Source: an uncultured Eggerthellaceae bacterium (lineage in GTDB: Bacteria > Actinomycetota > Coriobacteriia > Coriobacteriales > Eggerthellaceae). From it: 64,000 bases of DNA. The notes beneath the pieces were generated by a model that searched no databases, had not been told where the DNA came from, and worked only from the letters and a program-made list of their open reading frames with translations. Position numbers and translations under genes: made by a program. Each line of letters opens with the position of its first letter. The first letter of the stretch is position 1. Of the stretch, positions 55,942 to 64,000 are shown piece after piece. The DNA lies in the NCBI GenBank assembly GCA_910580205.1, contig CAJTVP010000006.1, positions 33,546 through 97,545 on the forward strand, in the 5' to 3' direction.

Positions 55942-57239
55942 TCTTCCTGCCATGATTCGCGCGCGCGTTTGAGCGCGCCGATGGAATACAGGCTCCCGAA
56001 GGCGACCACCACGTCTTCGGGAGCCGCTTTTTCCAGAGCGGCCGTCATGGCCGCTCCTGCATTCTGGAAGGGATGCACCTCTGCGTTCCCGTCCAGGCGG
56101 AGGATGATCTTCGCCAGATCATCGGCGGGAAGCGCGCGCGGATTGTCTGGAGGATAGAGGAAGAACGCGCGTCCCCTCTCCACCTGCGGCTCCATGATGC
56201 GCTCCACGTCCTTGTCCGCCAGCACGCCCACCACGAGAAGCGGTCGGATCGGTTTTCCCAACGCGCAGGCCAGCTCGTCCAAAGACGCGCGCAGCGCGCG
56301 AGAGCCTGCGGGGTTGTGCGCGCCGTCCACGAGGGTGAGCGGGCGCGTCCCCGCCATCTCGAAGCGTCCGGGCCACTGCGCTCGCCTGATCCCTTCCCGG
56401 ATGCTCTTTTCTGAAAGAGGCCACCCAAGGGATGCCAAAGCGCGCGCAGCCATGATGGCCAGAGCCGCGTTCTCCGGCTGATACGCGCCCAGAAGCCCGG
56501 TCTGGAACCGCTCCCCTTCGAAGGTGAAGGTCCGTTGCAGATCGGCTGTCAAAGCGGACTCCGTGATGGAGGAAGCATCCAAGACGGAAAGGGCGCTTCC
56601 CCGCTCCTCGCACGCTCGCGTGATGACCCCAAGGGCGGCAGGCGGCTGGATCCCGCTGACGCAGGGAACGCCCGGCTTGATGATCCCCGCTTTCTCCGCA
56701 GCCACCGCTTCGATCGTGTCCCCTAAGATCTGGGTGTGATCCAAGCTCACCGGCGTGATGACGGAAAGCTCCGGCGTGATGACGTTCGTCGCGTCCAAAC
56801 GGCCGCCCAAGCCCACCTCCATGATGCAGAGGTCGCACTCCTCGCGGGCGAAATGCATGAGCGCCACCGCGCCCATGAGCTCGAACTCGGTCGGGTGCTC
56901 CCCGGTCCGCTCCTCCACGATCTCCGCCGCTCGCTTGACGTCGAGCGTGCAGGCGCAGAGCGCGTCAGCGGAGATGTTCTTCCCGTCCACGCGGATGCGC
57001 TCTTCGAACGTTTCCAGATAGGGGCTCGTGAACAGGCCTGCGCGCAGCCCTGATGCGCGGATGATGGCATCATGATAAGCGCATGTGGAGCCTTTGCCGT
57101 TCGTCCCGGCCACATGCGCGAACCTCAAAAGCCGCTCAGGGTTCCCCAGAAGCTCCAGAAGCAGCCGCATCCGATCAAGCCCCAGGCTCATGGACCGCCA
57201 GCGCGGTTCATTGATGTAAGAGATGGGATCGAAGTCCAT
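55911..57239 (-). CDS. folC: Folylpolyglutamate synthase / dihydrofolate synthase
   Basis: Adds glutamate to folates. P-loop HVAGTNGKGSTCAYHDAI; FTSPYLETFEERI, EVGLGGRLDATNVI, DHTQILGDTIEAVAAEKAGIIK, DGAHNPAGSRAL. About 442 residues from ATG 57239; a GTG six codons upstream is possible, and neither has a clear ribosome-binding site. It supports the folate-dependent fhs reaction. Confidence 0.94.
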   Translation of the reverse strand: MDFDPISYINEPRWRSMSLGLDRMRLLLELLGNPERLLRFAHVAGTNGKGSTCAYHDAIIRASGLRAGLFTSPYLETFEERIRVDGKNISADALCACTLDVKRAAEIVEERTGEHPTEFELMGAVALMHFAREECDLCIMEVGLGGRLDATNVITPELSVITPVSLDHTQILGDTIEAVAAEKAGIIKPGVPCVSGIQPPAALGVITRACEERGSALSVLDASSITESALTADLQRTFTFEGERFQTGLLGAYQPENAALAIMAARALASLGWPLSEKSIREGIRRAQWPGRFEMAGTRPLTLVDGAHNPAGSRALRASLDELACALGKPIRPLLVVGVLADKDVERIMEPQVERGRAFFLYPPDNPRALPADDLAKIILRLDGNAEVHPFQNAGAAMTAALEKAAPEDVVVAFGSLYSIGALKRARESWQEDHSSSGESRP

Positions 57240-57300
57240 GGTCGCCAAGGGTACCACGGATGGAGCGTGGGAGGAGCGGCATCCGTTCTCATGTTGTCAT

Positions 57301-57349
57301 ATATGAACAATCGTGCATATGAAGTATTCGCATATGTGATATATTCGCG
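57301..57349. promoter_or_regulatory. Three tandem AT-rich operator-like repeats before copA
   Basis: Imperfect direct repeats of pattern ATATGAA-x-TATTCGC: 57301-57316, 57317-57331 and 57332-57349 (units of about 16, 15 and 18 bp). The first unit plus the start of the second is an inverted repeat ATATGAAC-AATC-GTGCATAT with one mismatch. The block is strikingly AT-rich in a GC-rich genome and ends just before the copA ribosome-binding site. It resembles ArsR/SmtB-type metal-sensor operators. No regulator gene is adjacent. Confidence 0.5.
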
Positions 57350-57370
57350 AAAAAGGAGAAAGAAGGCATC

Positions 57371-59602
57371 ATGGCATCGAAAGAAAAAGCTGCTACCATC
57401 CGCCTCGCCATCGACGGGATGCACTGCGCGAACTGCGCTGCGAACATAGAGAAGCATTTCCGCGCCACGCCTGGCGTCGTGGATGTGGCGGTGAATCTGG
57501 CGAACAACACGGGACAGGTCAGGTTCCATCCGGACGAGGTGAGCGTGGATGAGCTGCTCCATGTCTTCGATGACCTTTCTTTCACCGCTGAGCTCATCGC
57601 TGAGGACGCGCCGTTGGTGGATGAGAAGCGCAGAGCGAAGGAGGCGGCCCGCGCTGCGCATGATCGCCGCGTCTTCGCCCTCTCCCTTGCGCTCACGGCG
57701 GCCATCGTCGCCATCGGCATGATCCCCGGCTGGCACATGGGGATCGGCAGCGCGCTGGCTGGGCTTCTCACGCCCGACCCCACGCACGTCCAAGCCATGT
57801 TCGCCGGGTCCTTGGTGCTCCTGGCGCTCACCATCCCCGTGCAGTTCGGCTGCGGCGCGCGCTTCTATCGCGGGGCGTTCGCATCCCTCAGAAGCGGCAG
57901 CGCGAACATGGACGTGCTCGTGGCCTTGGGGACCACCATCGCGTTCCTGTTCTCTCTCTACATCACGTTCTTGCCGGTCATCACCGGCGACTGGACGAGC
58001 CATGCCGCCCTTCAGATCAACGAGGGGATGCCCTATTACGAAACCTGCGCCATGCTCATCACCTTCGTGCTCCTGGGCAAGATCTTGGAGGCGCGCGCGA
58101 AGGGAGCGACCAATCAGGCCATAGAAGCGCTCATGAACCTCACGCCGCCCATCGCTCACGTCATCCGAGGCGGCGAAGAGGCGGAGGTGCCCTTGGCCCA
58201 GGTGGTCGAAGCGGATGTGGTGAAGGTCTACCCTGGTGAGAAGGTGCCGGTGGACGGCATCGTCACGGAGGGGGAGACGGAGGTGGATGAATCCCTGCTC
58301 ACCGGTGAATCGCTGCCCCAGGAGAAGCGTCCAGGGGATGAGGTGGTCGGCGGCACCCAGAACACGGTCGGGTCGATCCTGGTGAAGGCCACGCGCGTGG
58401 GCGCTGATTCCACGCTCGCGAGGATCGTGCGGGCGGTGGAGGACGCTCAAGGCTCCAAAGCCCCGGTGCAGCGGCTGGCGGATAAGATCGCGTCGGTGTT
58501 CGTGCCCGCCATCCTCCTCATCTCAGCGGCGGTGTTCTGCCTTTGGTTCTTCGCCGTGCCCGCCGCGGATGGGCAGACGCGCTTGCAGCAGGCGCTCCTG
58601 CCGGCCATCGCGGTCATCGTGGTGGCGTGCCCCTGCGCGCTGGGCTTGGCCACGCCCACGGCCCTCATGGTGGGCATGGGCAAAGGCGCCCAGATGGGGG
58701 TGCTCATCAAAGACGGGTACGTGCTTGAGAGCCTCTGCCATCTGAAGGCGGCGGTCTTCGACAAGACGGGCACGCTCACGAAAGGCGCTCCTCAGGTGAG
58801 CGCTTGCACGTTGGATGCGGAAGCCCTGCGCATGGCCGCTTCGGTGGAGAGCGCCAGCGAACATCCTCTGGCCCGCGCGGTCCTTTCCCGCTATCAGGAA
58901 CAGGATGGCCGTCCTCTGCTTTCCGTGGAGGATTTCAAGGCCGAAGTGGGGGCTGGGGTGTCTGGTCGCGTGGATGGCCATGAGGTGTTCGTGGGGAGCG
59001 AGGTGCTCATAGACGGGAAGCCGGCTGGGAGCTTCACTTTCGTGGATGAGCCGAAACCGGATGCGCGGCGCACGGTGGCTGAACTGGATGAGCGCTTCGG
59101 CGTCACGAGCTTCATGGTGACCGGAGACGCCCCAGAGCCGGCGATGCGCGTGGCCCATGAGGTCGGCATCGCGCCGGAGCACGTCTTCGCGCAGGTGAAG
59201 CCTCTTGAGAAGGCGGCATGCGTGGAAACGGTGAGGCGGGAAGAGGTCAGCGAAGGGAAGAAAGGCGTCGTCGCCTTCGTAGGGGACGGCATGAACGACG
59301 CGCCAGCGCTGGCAGCGGCGGATGTGGGCGTCGCTCTGGCCTCGGGCACGGATATCGCCTTGGATGCGGGCAGCGTGGTGCTCATGCACGACCGCCTCCT
59401 GGACCTGATCGCTGCGCTGCGCCTGTCGAAGGCCACCATGCGCAAGATCCGGCAGAACCTGTTCTGGGCGCTCATCTACAACTGCATCATGATCCCTCTG
59501 GCCGCCGTGGGCATCCTGGCTCCGGCGCTCGCGGGCGCCGCCATGGCGCTTTCCAGCGTGACGGTGGTCTGCAACTCGCTGCTTCTCAAGCGCTTCCGCT
59601 GA
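57371..59602 (+). CDS. copA: Copper-translocating P1B-type ATPase
   Basis: Exports Cu(I). One N-terminal metal-binding domain ([15 protein letters not shown], Cys19 and Cys22), eight membrane segments, TGES actuator loop, membrane CPC in [13 protein letters not shown], phosphorylation site [12 protein letters not shown]-site SEHPLARA and [10 protein letters not shown] hinge. 743 residues, complete. AAAGGAG precedes the ATG. The tandem repeats upstream suggest metal-responsive control. Divergent from folC. Confidence 0.95.
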   Translation: MASKEKAATIRLAIDGMHCANCAANIEKHFRATPGVVDVAVNLANNTGQVRFHPDEVSVDELLHVFDDLSFTAELIAEDAPLVDEKRRAKEAARAAHDRRVFALSLALTAAIVAIGMIPGWHMGIGSALAGLLTPDPTHVQAMFAGSLVLLALTIPVQFGCGARFYRGAFASLRSGSANMDVLVALGTTIAFLFSLYITFLPVITGDWTSHAALQINEGMPYYETCAMLITFVLLGKILEARAKGATNQAIEALMNLTPPIAHVIRGGEEAEVPLAQVVEADVVKVYPGEKVPVDGIVTEGETEVDESLLTGESLPQEKRPGDEVVGGTQNTVGSILVKATRVGADSTLARIVRAVEDAQGSKAPVQRLADKIASVFVPAILLISAAVFCLWFFAVPAADGQTRLQQALLPAIAVIVVACPCALGLATPTALMVGMGKGAQMGVLIKDGYVLESLCHLKAAVFDKTGTLTKGAPQVSACTLDAEALRMAASVESASEHPLARAVLSRYQEQDGRPLLSVEDFKAEVGAGVSGRVDGHEVFVGSEVLIDGKPAGSFTFVDEPKPDARRTVAELDERFGVTSFMVTGDAPEPAMRVAHEVGIAPEHVFAQVKPLEKAACVETVRREEVSEGKKGVVAFVGDGMNDAPALAAADVGVALASGTDIALDAGSVVLMHDRLLDLIAALRLSKATMRKIRQNLFWALIYNCIMIPLAAVGILAPALAGAAMALSSVTVVCNSLLLKRFR

Positions 59603-59650
59603 CGGCTGCGGACGAAGGGCGACCTGGCGCCCATGGCCTTCGCTCCGTGC

Positions 59651-59656
59651 TAGAAT
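59651..59656 (+). promoter_or_regulatory. Probable -10 element of tig
   Basis: TAGAAT at 59651-59656, 58 bp before the tig start; the -35 is poor. The same -10 hexamer appears before the amidohydrolase-like gene. Confidence 0.4.
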
Positions 59657-59714
59657 GCAACGCGAAAAAGGCACAAGGCGCGTCTGAGCGCGTCCGGACA
59701 ACAGGAGAGCATCC

Positions 59715-61067
59715 ATGAAGGTCAAACAGATCAAGAAGGACGGCGATCACGTCGTTCTGGAAGCGGTCGCCACCCCGCAGGAGACGGCGCAGGTGCTGCA
59801 AGCGGCGAAGATCGCGTTCGCGCAGTCCATGGGCATGAAGCCGCCCGCTCAAGGGCAGACCATCGACCAAGCCGCCGAAGAGCAGATGGGCATCAAGAAC
59901 CTGGGCTCGGTCGTGGAAGCCTCCGCGGTGAACGCGCTCGCGCCCATGGCGGTGGACAAGCGCAACATCATCCCCGCGTTCCCGCCCAAAGCCGCGGCGA
60001 AGTCAACCTTCCGTCCCGGTGAGGAGTTCCGTTTCGAGGTGGAAGTGGACTTGAAGCCGGAATACGAGCTCACCTCCTACGAGCCCGTCCATATCAAGGC
60101 CCAACCGTTCAGCATGAACGATTCGCTGGTGGATCACCAGCTGGAGGAGATGGCGGAGCGCTACACGGCTTACGTGGAAGATGAGGACGCGGCCGCGGAC
60201 CGCACGGTCCAGAAGGGCGATCACATCCGCATCGCCATGGAGGCCAAAGAGGGGGACAAGGAGCTCAAGGGCCTTTCCACCAAAAGCCGCACCTACACCG
60301 CTGGCGAAGGGTACATGCCGGAGGGGTTCGAACAGGCAATCCTGGGCATGAAGGCGGGCGAGACGAAGGAGTTCACCTTCGAAGGCCCTGATTTCGACAA
60401 GGACATGAACGAGCGCACGCAGGTGATCGATGCGAAGGTGACGGTGCTCTGCTTCGAGAAAGAGCAAGCGCCCACCATAGACGATGAATGGGTGCAGGCC
60501 AACATGCCCATGTACAAGGGGATCGATGACTTGCGCAGGGATATGGCCAAGGGCATCGAGCGCCAGGCGCGCATGGAGTACGACGCCTATCTGCGCCAAC
60601 TGGCGGCAGCGGAGCTGGCCAGCCGTTTCGAGGGCAAGATCGCCGATGAGGTCTACGAGGCCATGCGCGATCAGATGGTCGCCAACATCCGCATGGACTT
60701 GCAGCAGCAGGGGATGACCTGGGAGCAGTTCGTGGAGCAGAACGGGGGAGAGCAGCAGTTCTCCATGATGCTCATGCTCCAGGTGCGCCAGATGCTCACC
60801 CAGGGCTTCGCGCTGGATGCATGGTTCCGCCACCACGGCCTGTCCGTCACCGATGATGACATCCGTGAAGCATGCCGCGCGCTCAACCCGCAGGTGAATC
60901 CTGACCAGCTGCGCAAGCAGGCAGAGGAGTCGGGCCAGGGCTTCGCGCTGCGCGAATCCGCCCAGCGCTTGCGCGCGAACAACGACCTGGTGGAGACGGC
61001 GGAAGTGGAGATCATCGAAGCGCCGGACCAGGCCGGGAGCGCCACCGAGGGTGACGGGGAGCTTTGA
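59715..61067 (+). CDS. tig: Trigger factor, divergent ribosome-binding domain
   Basis: Ribosome-associated chaperone with peptidyl-prolyl isomerase activity. The middle FKBP-like domain (about residues 160-250) reads GDHIRIAMEAKEGDKEL, YTAGEGYMPEGFEQAILGMKAGETKEF; the C-terminal helical arm follows (IDDEWVQANMPMYKGIDDLR). The N-terminal domain is shaped like TF but the GFRKG ribosome-docking signature is missing; the equivalent region reads RNIIPAFPPKAAAKS. 450 residues. CAGGAG precedes the ATG. ygiQ rather than clpP follows. Confidence 0.9.
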   Translation: MKVKQIKKDGDHVVLEAVATPQETAQVLQAAKIAFAQSMGMKPPAQGQTIDQAAEEQMGIKNLGSVVEASAVNALAPMAVDKRNIIPAFPPKAAAKSTFRPGEEFRFEVEVDLKPEYELTSYEPVHIKAQPFSMNDSLVDHQLEEMAERYTAYVEDEDAAADRTVQKGDHIRIAMEAKEGDKELKGLSTKSRTYTAGEGYMPEGFEQAILGMKAGETKEFTFEGPDFDKDMNERTQVIDAKVTVLCFEKEQAPTIDDEWVQANMPMYKGIDDLRRDMAKGIERQARMEYDAYLRQLAAAELASRFEGKIADEVYEAMRDQMVANIRMDLQQQGMTWEQFVEQNGGEQQFSMMLMLQVRQMLTQGFALDAWFRHHGLSVTDDDIREACRALNPQVNPDQLRKQAEESGQGFALRESAQRLRANNDLVETAEVEIIEAPDQAGSATEGDGEL

Positions 61068-62872
61068 TCGAGCCCCACGGTTTCCTGCCCGCATCCGCAG
61101 AGGAGATGCGGGCGTGCGGATGGGATGCGCCTGACTTCGTCTACGTCATCGGGGATGCCTACGTGGATCATCCCTCCTTCGGGTTCGCCATCCTGAGCCG
61201 CCTGTTGGAGCGCGAGGGGTTCCGCGTGGCCATCCTGTCGCAACCTGACCTCACGCGCCCGCATGCCATGGCCGAGTTCGGCCGTCCGCGCCTGGGATTC
61301 CTGGTATCCGCGGGCAACATGGATTCCATGGTGAACCACTGCACGGTGGCGAAGAAGCGGCGCAAGAAGGATGCCTATTCCCCCGGTGGGGCCATGGGGC
61401 GCCGGCCTGACAGGGCGGTCACGGCCTATGCCCAGGCCATACGGCGAGAGCATCCGGATGCGGCCATCATCATCGGCGGGATCGAGGCGTCTTTGCGCCG
61501 CATGGCGCACTATGATTACTGGTCGGATTCCCTCATGCGCTCCGTGCTCCTGGATTCCGAGGCGGATCTCATCTCCTATGGCATGGGGGAGCATTCCATC
61601 CTTGAGATCGCTGAGGCGCTGCGGGCGGGGCTCTCCATCCAGGATCTCACTTTCATAGACGGCACCGTCTTCCGCGCGGATTCGCTCGATCACGTCTACG
61701 ACTATGAGCTGCTCCCATCTTGGGAGGATCTGCAAGGGGAAGCGGGCAAGGAGGCGTTCGCGAGGAGCTTCGCCATCCAGTACGCGAACGCGGACCCGGT
61801 GAGCGGGCGCAGGCTCGTGGAGCCATACCCAGACGGCGTCTTCGTGGTGCAGAACCCGCCCGCGCCTCCTCTCACCACCCCAGAGATGGATGCGCTCTAC
61901 CGCTTGCCCTACATGCGCACATGGCACCCTTCCTACGATGAGGCGGGGGGCGTCCCGGCCCTGTCTGAGGTGCGCTTCTCCCTCACGAGCAGCCGCGGGT
62001 GCTTCGGCGAATGCTCCTTCTGCGCCCTCACGTTCCATCAGGGACGGCAAGTGAGCGCCCGCAGCGTTGAGTCGGTCATGGAGGAGGCGGAGCTCTTGAC
62101 CCAGGATGCGGCGTTCAAGGGCTACATACATGATGTGGGCGGCCCCACGGCGAACTTCCGCCAGAACCCCTGCGCCAAGATGGCGGAAGCGGGCGCGTGC
62201 GCGCACCGCCGCTGCTTGGGCGCCAAGCCCTGCCCGAACCTCGAAGCGGACCATGCCGGTTACGTCTCCCTCCTTCGGCGGCTGCGGCGGCTTCCCGGCG
62301 TGAAGAAGGTCTTCATCCGCAGCGGCATCCGCTATGACTATGCGCTTCTGGACGATGACCCCGCATTCCTGGAAGAGCTGGTGGAGCACCACGTCTCCGG
62401 TCAGCTCAAGGTGGCGCCGGAGCACGTCTCGGATGGGGTGCTGCGCCTCATGGGCAAGCCCTCTGTGAAGATCTACCGCGCCTTCGCGAAGCGCTTCGCC
62501 GCTCTCACGAAGAAAGCAGGCAAGAAGCAGTACCTCGTGCCCTACCTCATGTCGTCCCACCCCGGTTCCACCCTCCAAGATGCGGTGGAGCTGGCGGAGT
62601 TCGTGCGCGACATGGGCTACAACCCTGAACAGGTCCAAGACTTCTATCCCACGCCCGGCACGCTCTCCACGGCCATGTATTGCACGGGCATGGACCCCCT
62701 CACAGGGGAGCGCGTCCATATCCCGAAGGACCCTCACGAAAAGGCCATGCAGCGCGCCCTCATCCAATATCGGGATCCCAAGAACGCCCGCTTGGTCAGA
62801 GAAGCGCTCCGGCGCGCCCATCGCGAAGACCTCATCGGCAGCGGACGGAAATGCCTGGTCAAAAGCCGTTGA
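61064..62872 (+). CDS. ygiQ: YgiQ-family (UPF0313) radical SAM protein
   Basis: 602 residues. N-terminal cobalamin-binding-like region (YVIGDAYVDHPSFGFAILSRLLE), then the radical SAM cluster RGCFGECSFCALTFHQGR (CxxxCxxC, about residue 313) and a C-terminal extension with further Cys (AHRRCLGAKPC). Substrate unknown for the family. TTG start overlapping the tig stop (TTGA). Confidence 0.88.
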   Translation: MIEPHGFLPASAEEMRACGWDAPDFVYVIGDAYVDHPSFGFAILSRLLEREGFRVAILSQPDLTRPHAMAEFGRPRLGFLVSAGNMDSMVNHCTVAKKRRKKDAYSPGGAMGRRPDRAVTAYAQAIRREHPDAAIIIGGIEASLRRMAHYDYWSDSLMRSVLLDSEADLISYGMGEHSILEIAEALRAGLSIQDLTFIDGTVFRADSLDHVYDYELLPSWEDLQGEAGKEAFARSFAIQYANADPVSGRRLVEPYPDGVFVVQNPPAPPLTTPEMDALYRLPYMRTWHPSYDEAGGVPALSEVRFSLTSSRGCFGECSFCALTFHQGRQVSARSVESVMEEAELLTQDAAFKGYIHDVGGPTANFRQNPCAKMAEAGACAHRRCLGAKPCPNLEADHAGYVSLLRRLRRLPGVKKVFIRSGIRYDYALLDDDPAFLEELVEHHVSGQLKVAPEHVSDGVLRLMGKPSVKIYRAFAKRFAALTKKAGKKQYLVPYLMSSHPGSTLQDAVELAEFVRDMGYNPEQVQDFYPTPGTLSTAMYCTGMDPLTGERVHIPKDPHEKAMQRALIQYRDPKNARLVREALRRAHREDLIGSGRKCLVKSR

Positions 62873-62886
62873 GTCTGTGGTAAACT
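62858..62886 (+). promoter_or_regulatory. Candidate promoter upstream of rplB
   Basis: GTCAAA (62858-62863), 17 bp, TAAACT (62881-62886) at the 3' end of ygiQ. It would give rplB a 5' leader of about 170 nt. The leader (62873-63061) has no recognisable rplW or rpsJ coding remnant. Confidence 0.35.
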
Positions 62887-63061
62887 TCTCGCTTGCGTCT
62901 GTGCGTCTATGGACACACCCGGACGCGTGGTAAGGCGGCGTTGGCAGAGAAGAGCCTCCATCTTCCTGCTTGGCCATCGTCTTGCCACGAAATGAAGGAA
63001 GGTCTTTGGAGTGCGGAGAGGCGCGCCATCAAAGACCGGAAGAGTTGAGAAAGGCTGTTGG

Positions 63062-63892
63062 ATGGGAGTCAAGCAATACAAGCCGACAAGCCCTGGACGG
63101 CGCTTCCAGACGGTTTCCGACTTCGAGGAGATCACCACTTCGAAGCCTGAGAAGTCGCTTCTGGCCAAGAAGCCGAACAAGGCGGGTCGCAACAACAACG
63201 GGCGCATCACCACGCGCCACAAGGGCGGCGGAGTGAAGCGCCGTTACCGCATCATCGATTTCAAGCGCAACAAAGATGGCGTGCCCGCGAAGGTCGCCAC
63301 CATCGAGTACGACCCGAACCGCTCAGCGCGCATCGCGCTTCTGCATTACGTGGACGGGGAGAAGCGCTACATCATCCACCCGAAGGGCCTCAAAGTGGGC
63401 GACACCGTCATGAGCGGCCCTGAGGCTGACATCAAGCCGGGCAACGCGCTTCCGCTCGAGTTCATCCCCGTGGGCACTCTCGTGCACTGCGTGGAGCTGC
63501 AACCGGGCAAAGGCGCTTCCATGGCGCGCTCGGCTGGCACCTCCATTCAGCTCATGGCGAAAGAGGGCAAATACGCCATCCTGCGCATGCCCTCCTCTGA
63601 GATGCGCCGCGTGCTCCTCACCTGCCGTGCCACCGTGGGCGAGGTCGGCAACGCCGAGCATTCCAACATCAAGATCGGCAAGGCGGGCAGGAACCGCTGG
63701 CGCGGCATCCGTCCCACCGTTCGCGGTACCGTCATGAATCCTGTCGACCATCCGCATGGTGGTGGCGAAGGCAAGAACAAGACCTCTGGACGTCATCCTG
63801 TCACTCCGTGGGGCGTGCCCACCAAGGGCCATCGCACCCGCAACAAGAAGAAGTCCTCTAGCCGCCTGATCATTCGCCGCCGTAGGAAATAG
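63062..63892 (+). CDS. rplB: 50S ribosomal protein L2
   Basis: Core large-subunit protein near the peptidyl-transferase centre. Starts [44 protein letters not shown], the [15 protein letters not shown] loop with the conserved His, and a basic C-terminus. 276-277 residues, full length. ATG 63062 follows GAGAAAGG. rpsS follows after 18 bp as in the S10 operon, but the genes normally upstream (rpsJ, rplC, rplD, rplW) are replaced by ygiQ. Confidence 0.97.
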   Translation: MGVKQYKPTSPGRRFQTVSDFEEITTSKPEKSLLAKKPNKAGRNNNGRITTRHKGGGVKRRYRIIDFKRNKDGVPAKVATIEYDPNRSARIALLHYVDGEKRYIIHPKGLKVGDTVMSGPEADIKPGNALPLEFIPVGTLVHCVELQPGKGASMARSAGTSIQLMAKEGKYAILRMPSSEMRRVLLTCRATVGEVGNAEHSNIKIGKAGRNRWRGIRPTVRGTVMNPVDHPHGGGEGKNKTSGRHPVTPWGVPTKGHRTRNKKKSSSRLIIRRRRK

Positions 63893-63910
63893 CCGAGTTT
63901 AGGAGTCAAA

Positions 63911-64000
63911 TTGAGCAGAAGTCTGAAGAAAGGCCCATTCATTGAGCCGCGCCTTCTCGGCCGAATCCAGAAGATGAACGAGGCAGGCGAAAAGGAAGTC
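63911..64000 (+). CDS. rpsS: 30S ribosomal protein S19, 3' end cut off by window edge
   Basis: First 30 codons only. TTG start after AGGAG (63901-63905). The translation begins (M)[15 protein letters not shown], the conserved S19 N-terminus. It is the next S10-operon gene after rplB. Confidence 0.93.
   Translation, partial: MSRSLKKGPFIEPRLLGRIQKMNEAGEKEV

Noticed and set aside
60671..62977. 768-codon open frame antisense to ygiQ and tig
   Set aside because: No recognisable domain and it spans two genuine genes; composition is that of a shadow frame.

Overview
This is a gene-dense, GC-rich bacterial chromosome segment with about 58 protein genes, most of them housekeeping. Family content, gene order and codon use suggest the Actinobacteria class Coriobacteriia, probably an Eggerthellaceae-like gut anaerobe. 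Pointers are a TsaB-RimI-TsaD fusion, a CBS-domain pyrophosphatase, a trigger factor without the usual GFRKG signature, formate-THF ligase beside a formate channel, HypAB beside Tat, and a VaFE/Cna-B surface adhesin. The taxonomic assignment is inference; no rRNA or tRNA gene lies in the window.

Layout. 1-8.9 kb: 3' part of polA, then rplU-rpmA-obgE-proB-proA-nadD-yqeK-rsfS (ribosome parts and assembly, proline, NAD). 8.9-14.2 kb: thrH (minus), an Fe-S CCG-domain protein, a tail-anchored coiled-coil protein, uppP (minus), tatD. 14.3-20.9 kb: chorismate mutase, DAHP synthase, pcrA, CBS-pyrophosphatase, htrA. 21-25.5 kb: pyrH-frr-uppS-cdsA-dxr. 25.5-32.4 kb (minus): a four-gene surface locus. 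It encodes a 1394-residue LPQTG adhesin, a SipW-type signal peptidase, a TasA/camelysin-like secreted protein and a BspA-type repeat protein. It sits where rseP would normally follow dxr. 32.6-38.6 kb: rseP-ispG-proS, a phasin-like protein, rlmB and yacP. 38.7-45.7 kb: an orphan response regulator (minus), coaX-fhs-focA-tsaE-tsaB/rimI/tsaD. 45.7-57.2 kb: menG (minus), an amidohydrolase-like protein without metal ligands, a small membrane protein, tatA-tatC-hypA-hypB-nadE-galU, rarA, nhaA (minus), hpf, folC (minus). 57.4-64 kb: copA with a tandem operator-like array, tig, a YgiQ-type radical SAM protein, rplB and the start of rpsS.

How the genes work together. uppS, uppP, cdsA, dxr and ispG supply undecaprenyl and phospholipid precursors. 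tsaE plus the fusion make the t6A tRNA modification. fhs and focA link formate uptake to one-carbon metabolism. Tat and HypAB together point to exported nickel hydrogenases encoded elsewhere. The surface locus looks like a self-contained secreted-matrix/adhesin module that carries its own signal peptidase but no sortase.

Most unusual points: the surface locus splitting the dxr/rseP order; a PDZ-less RseP with a winged-helix-like insert; the amidohydrolase-like pseudoenzyme next to menG; an apparent ATT start for obgE; and rplB beginning directly after ygiQ with no rpsJ-rplC-rplD-rplW, which may be a rearrangement or an assembly join.
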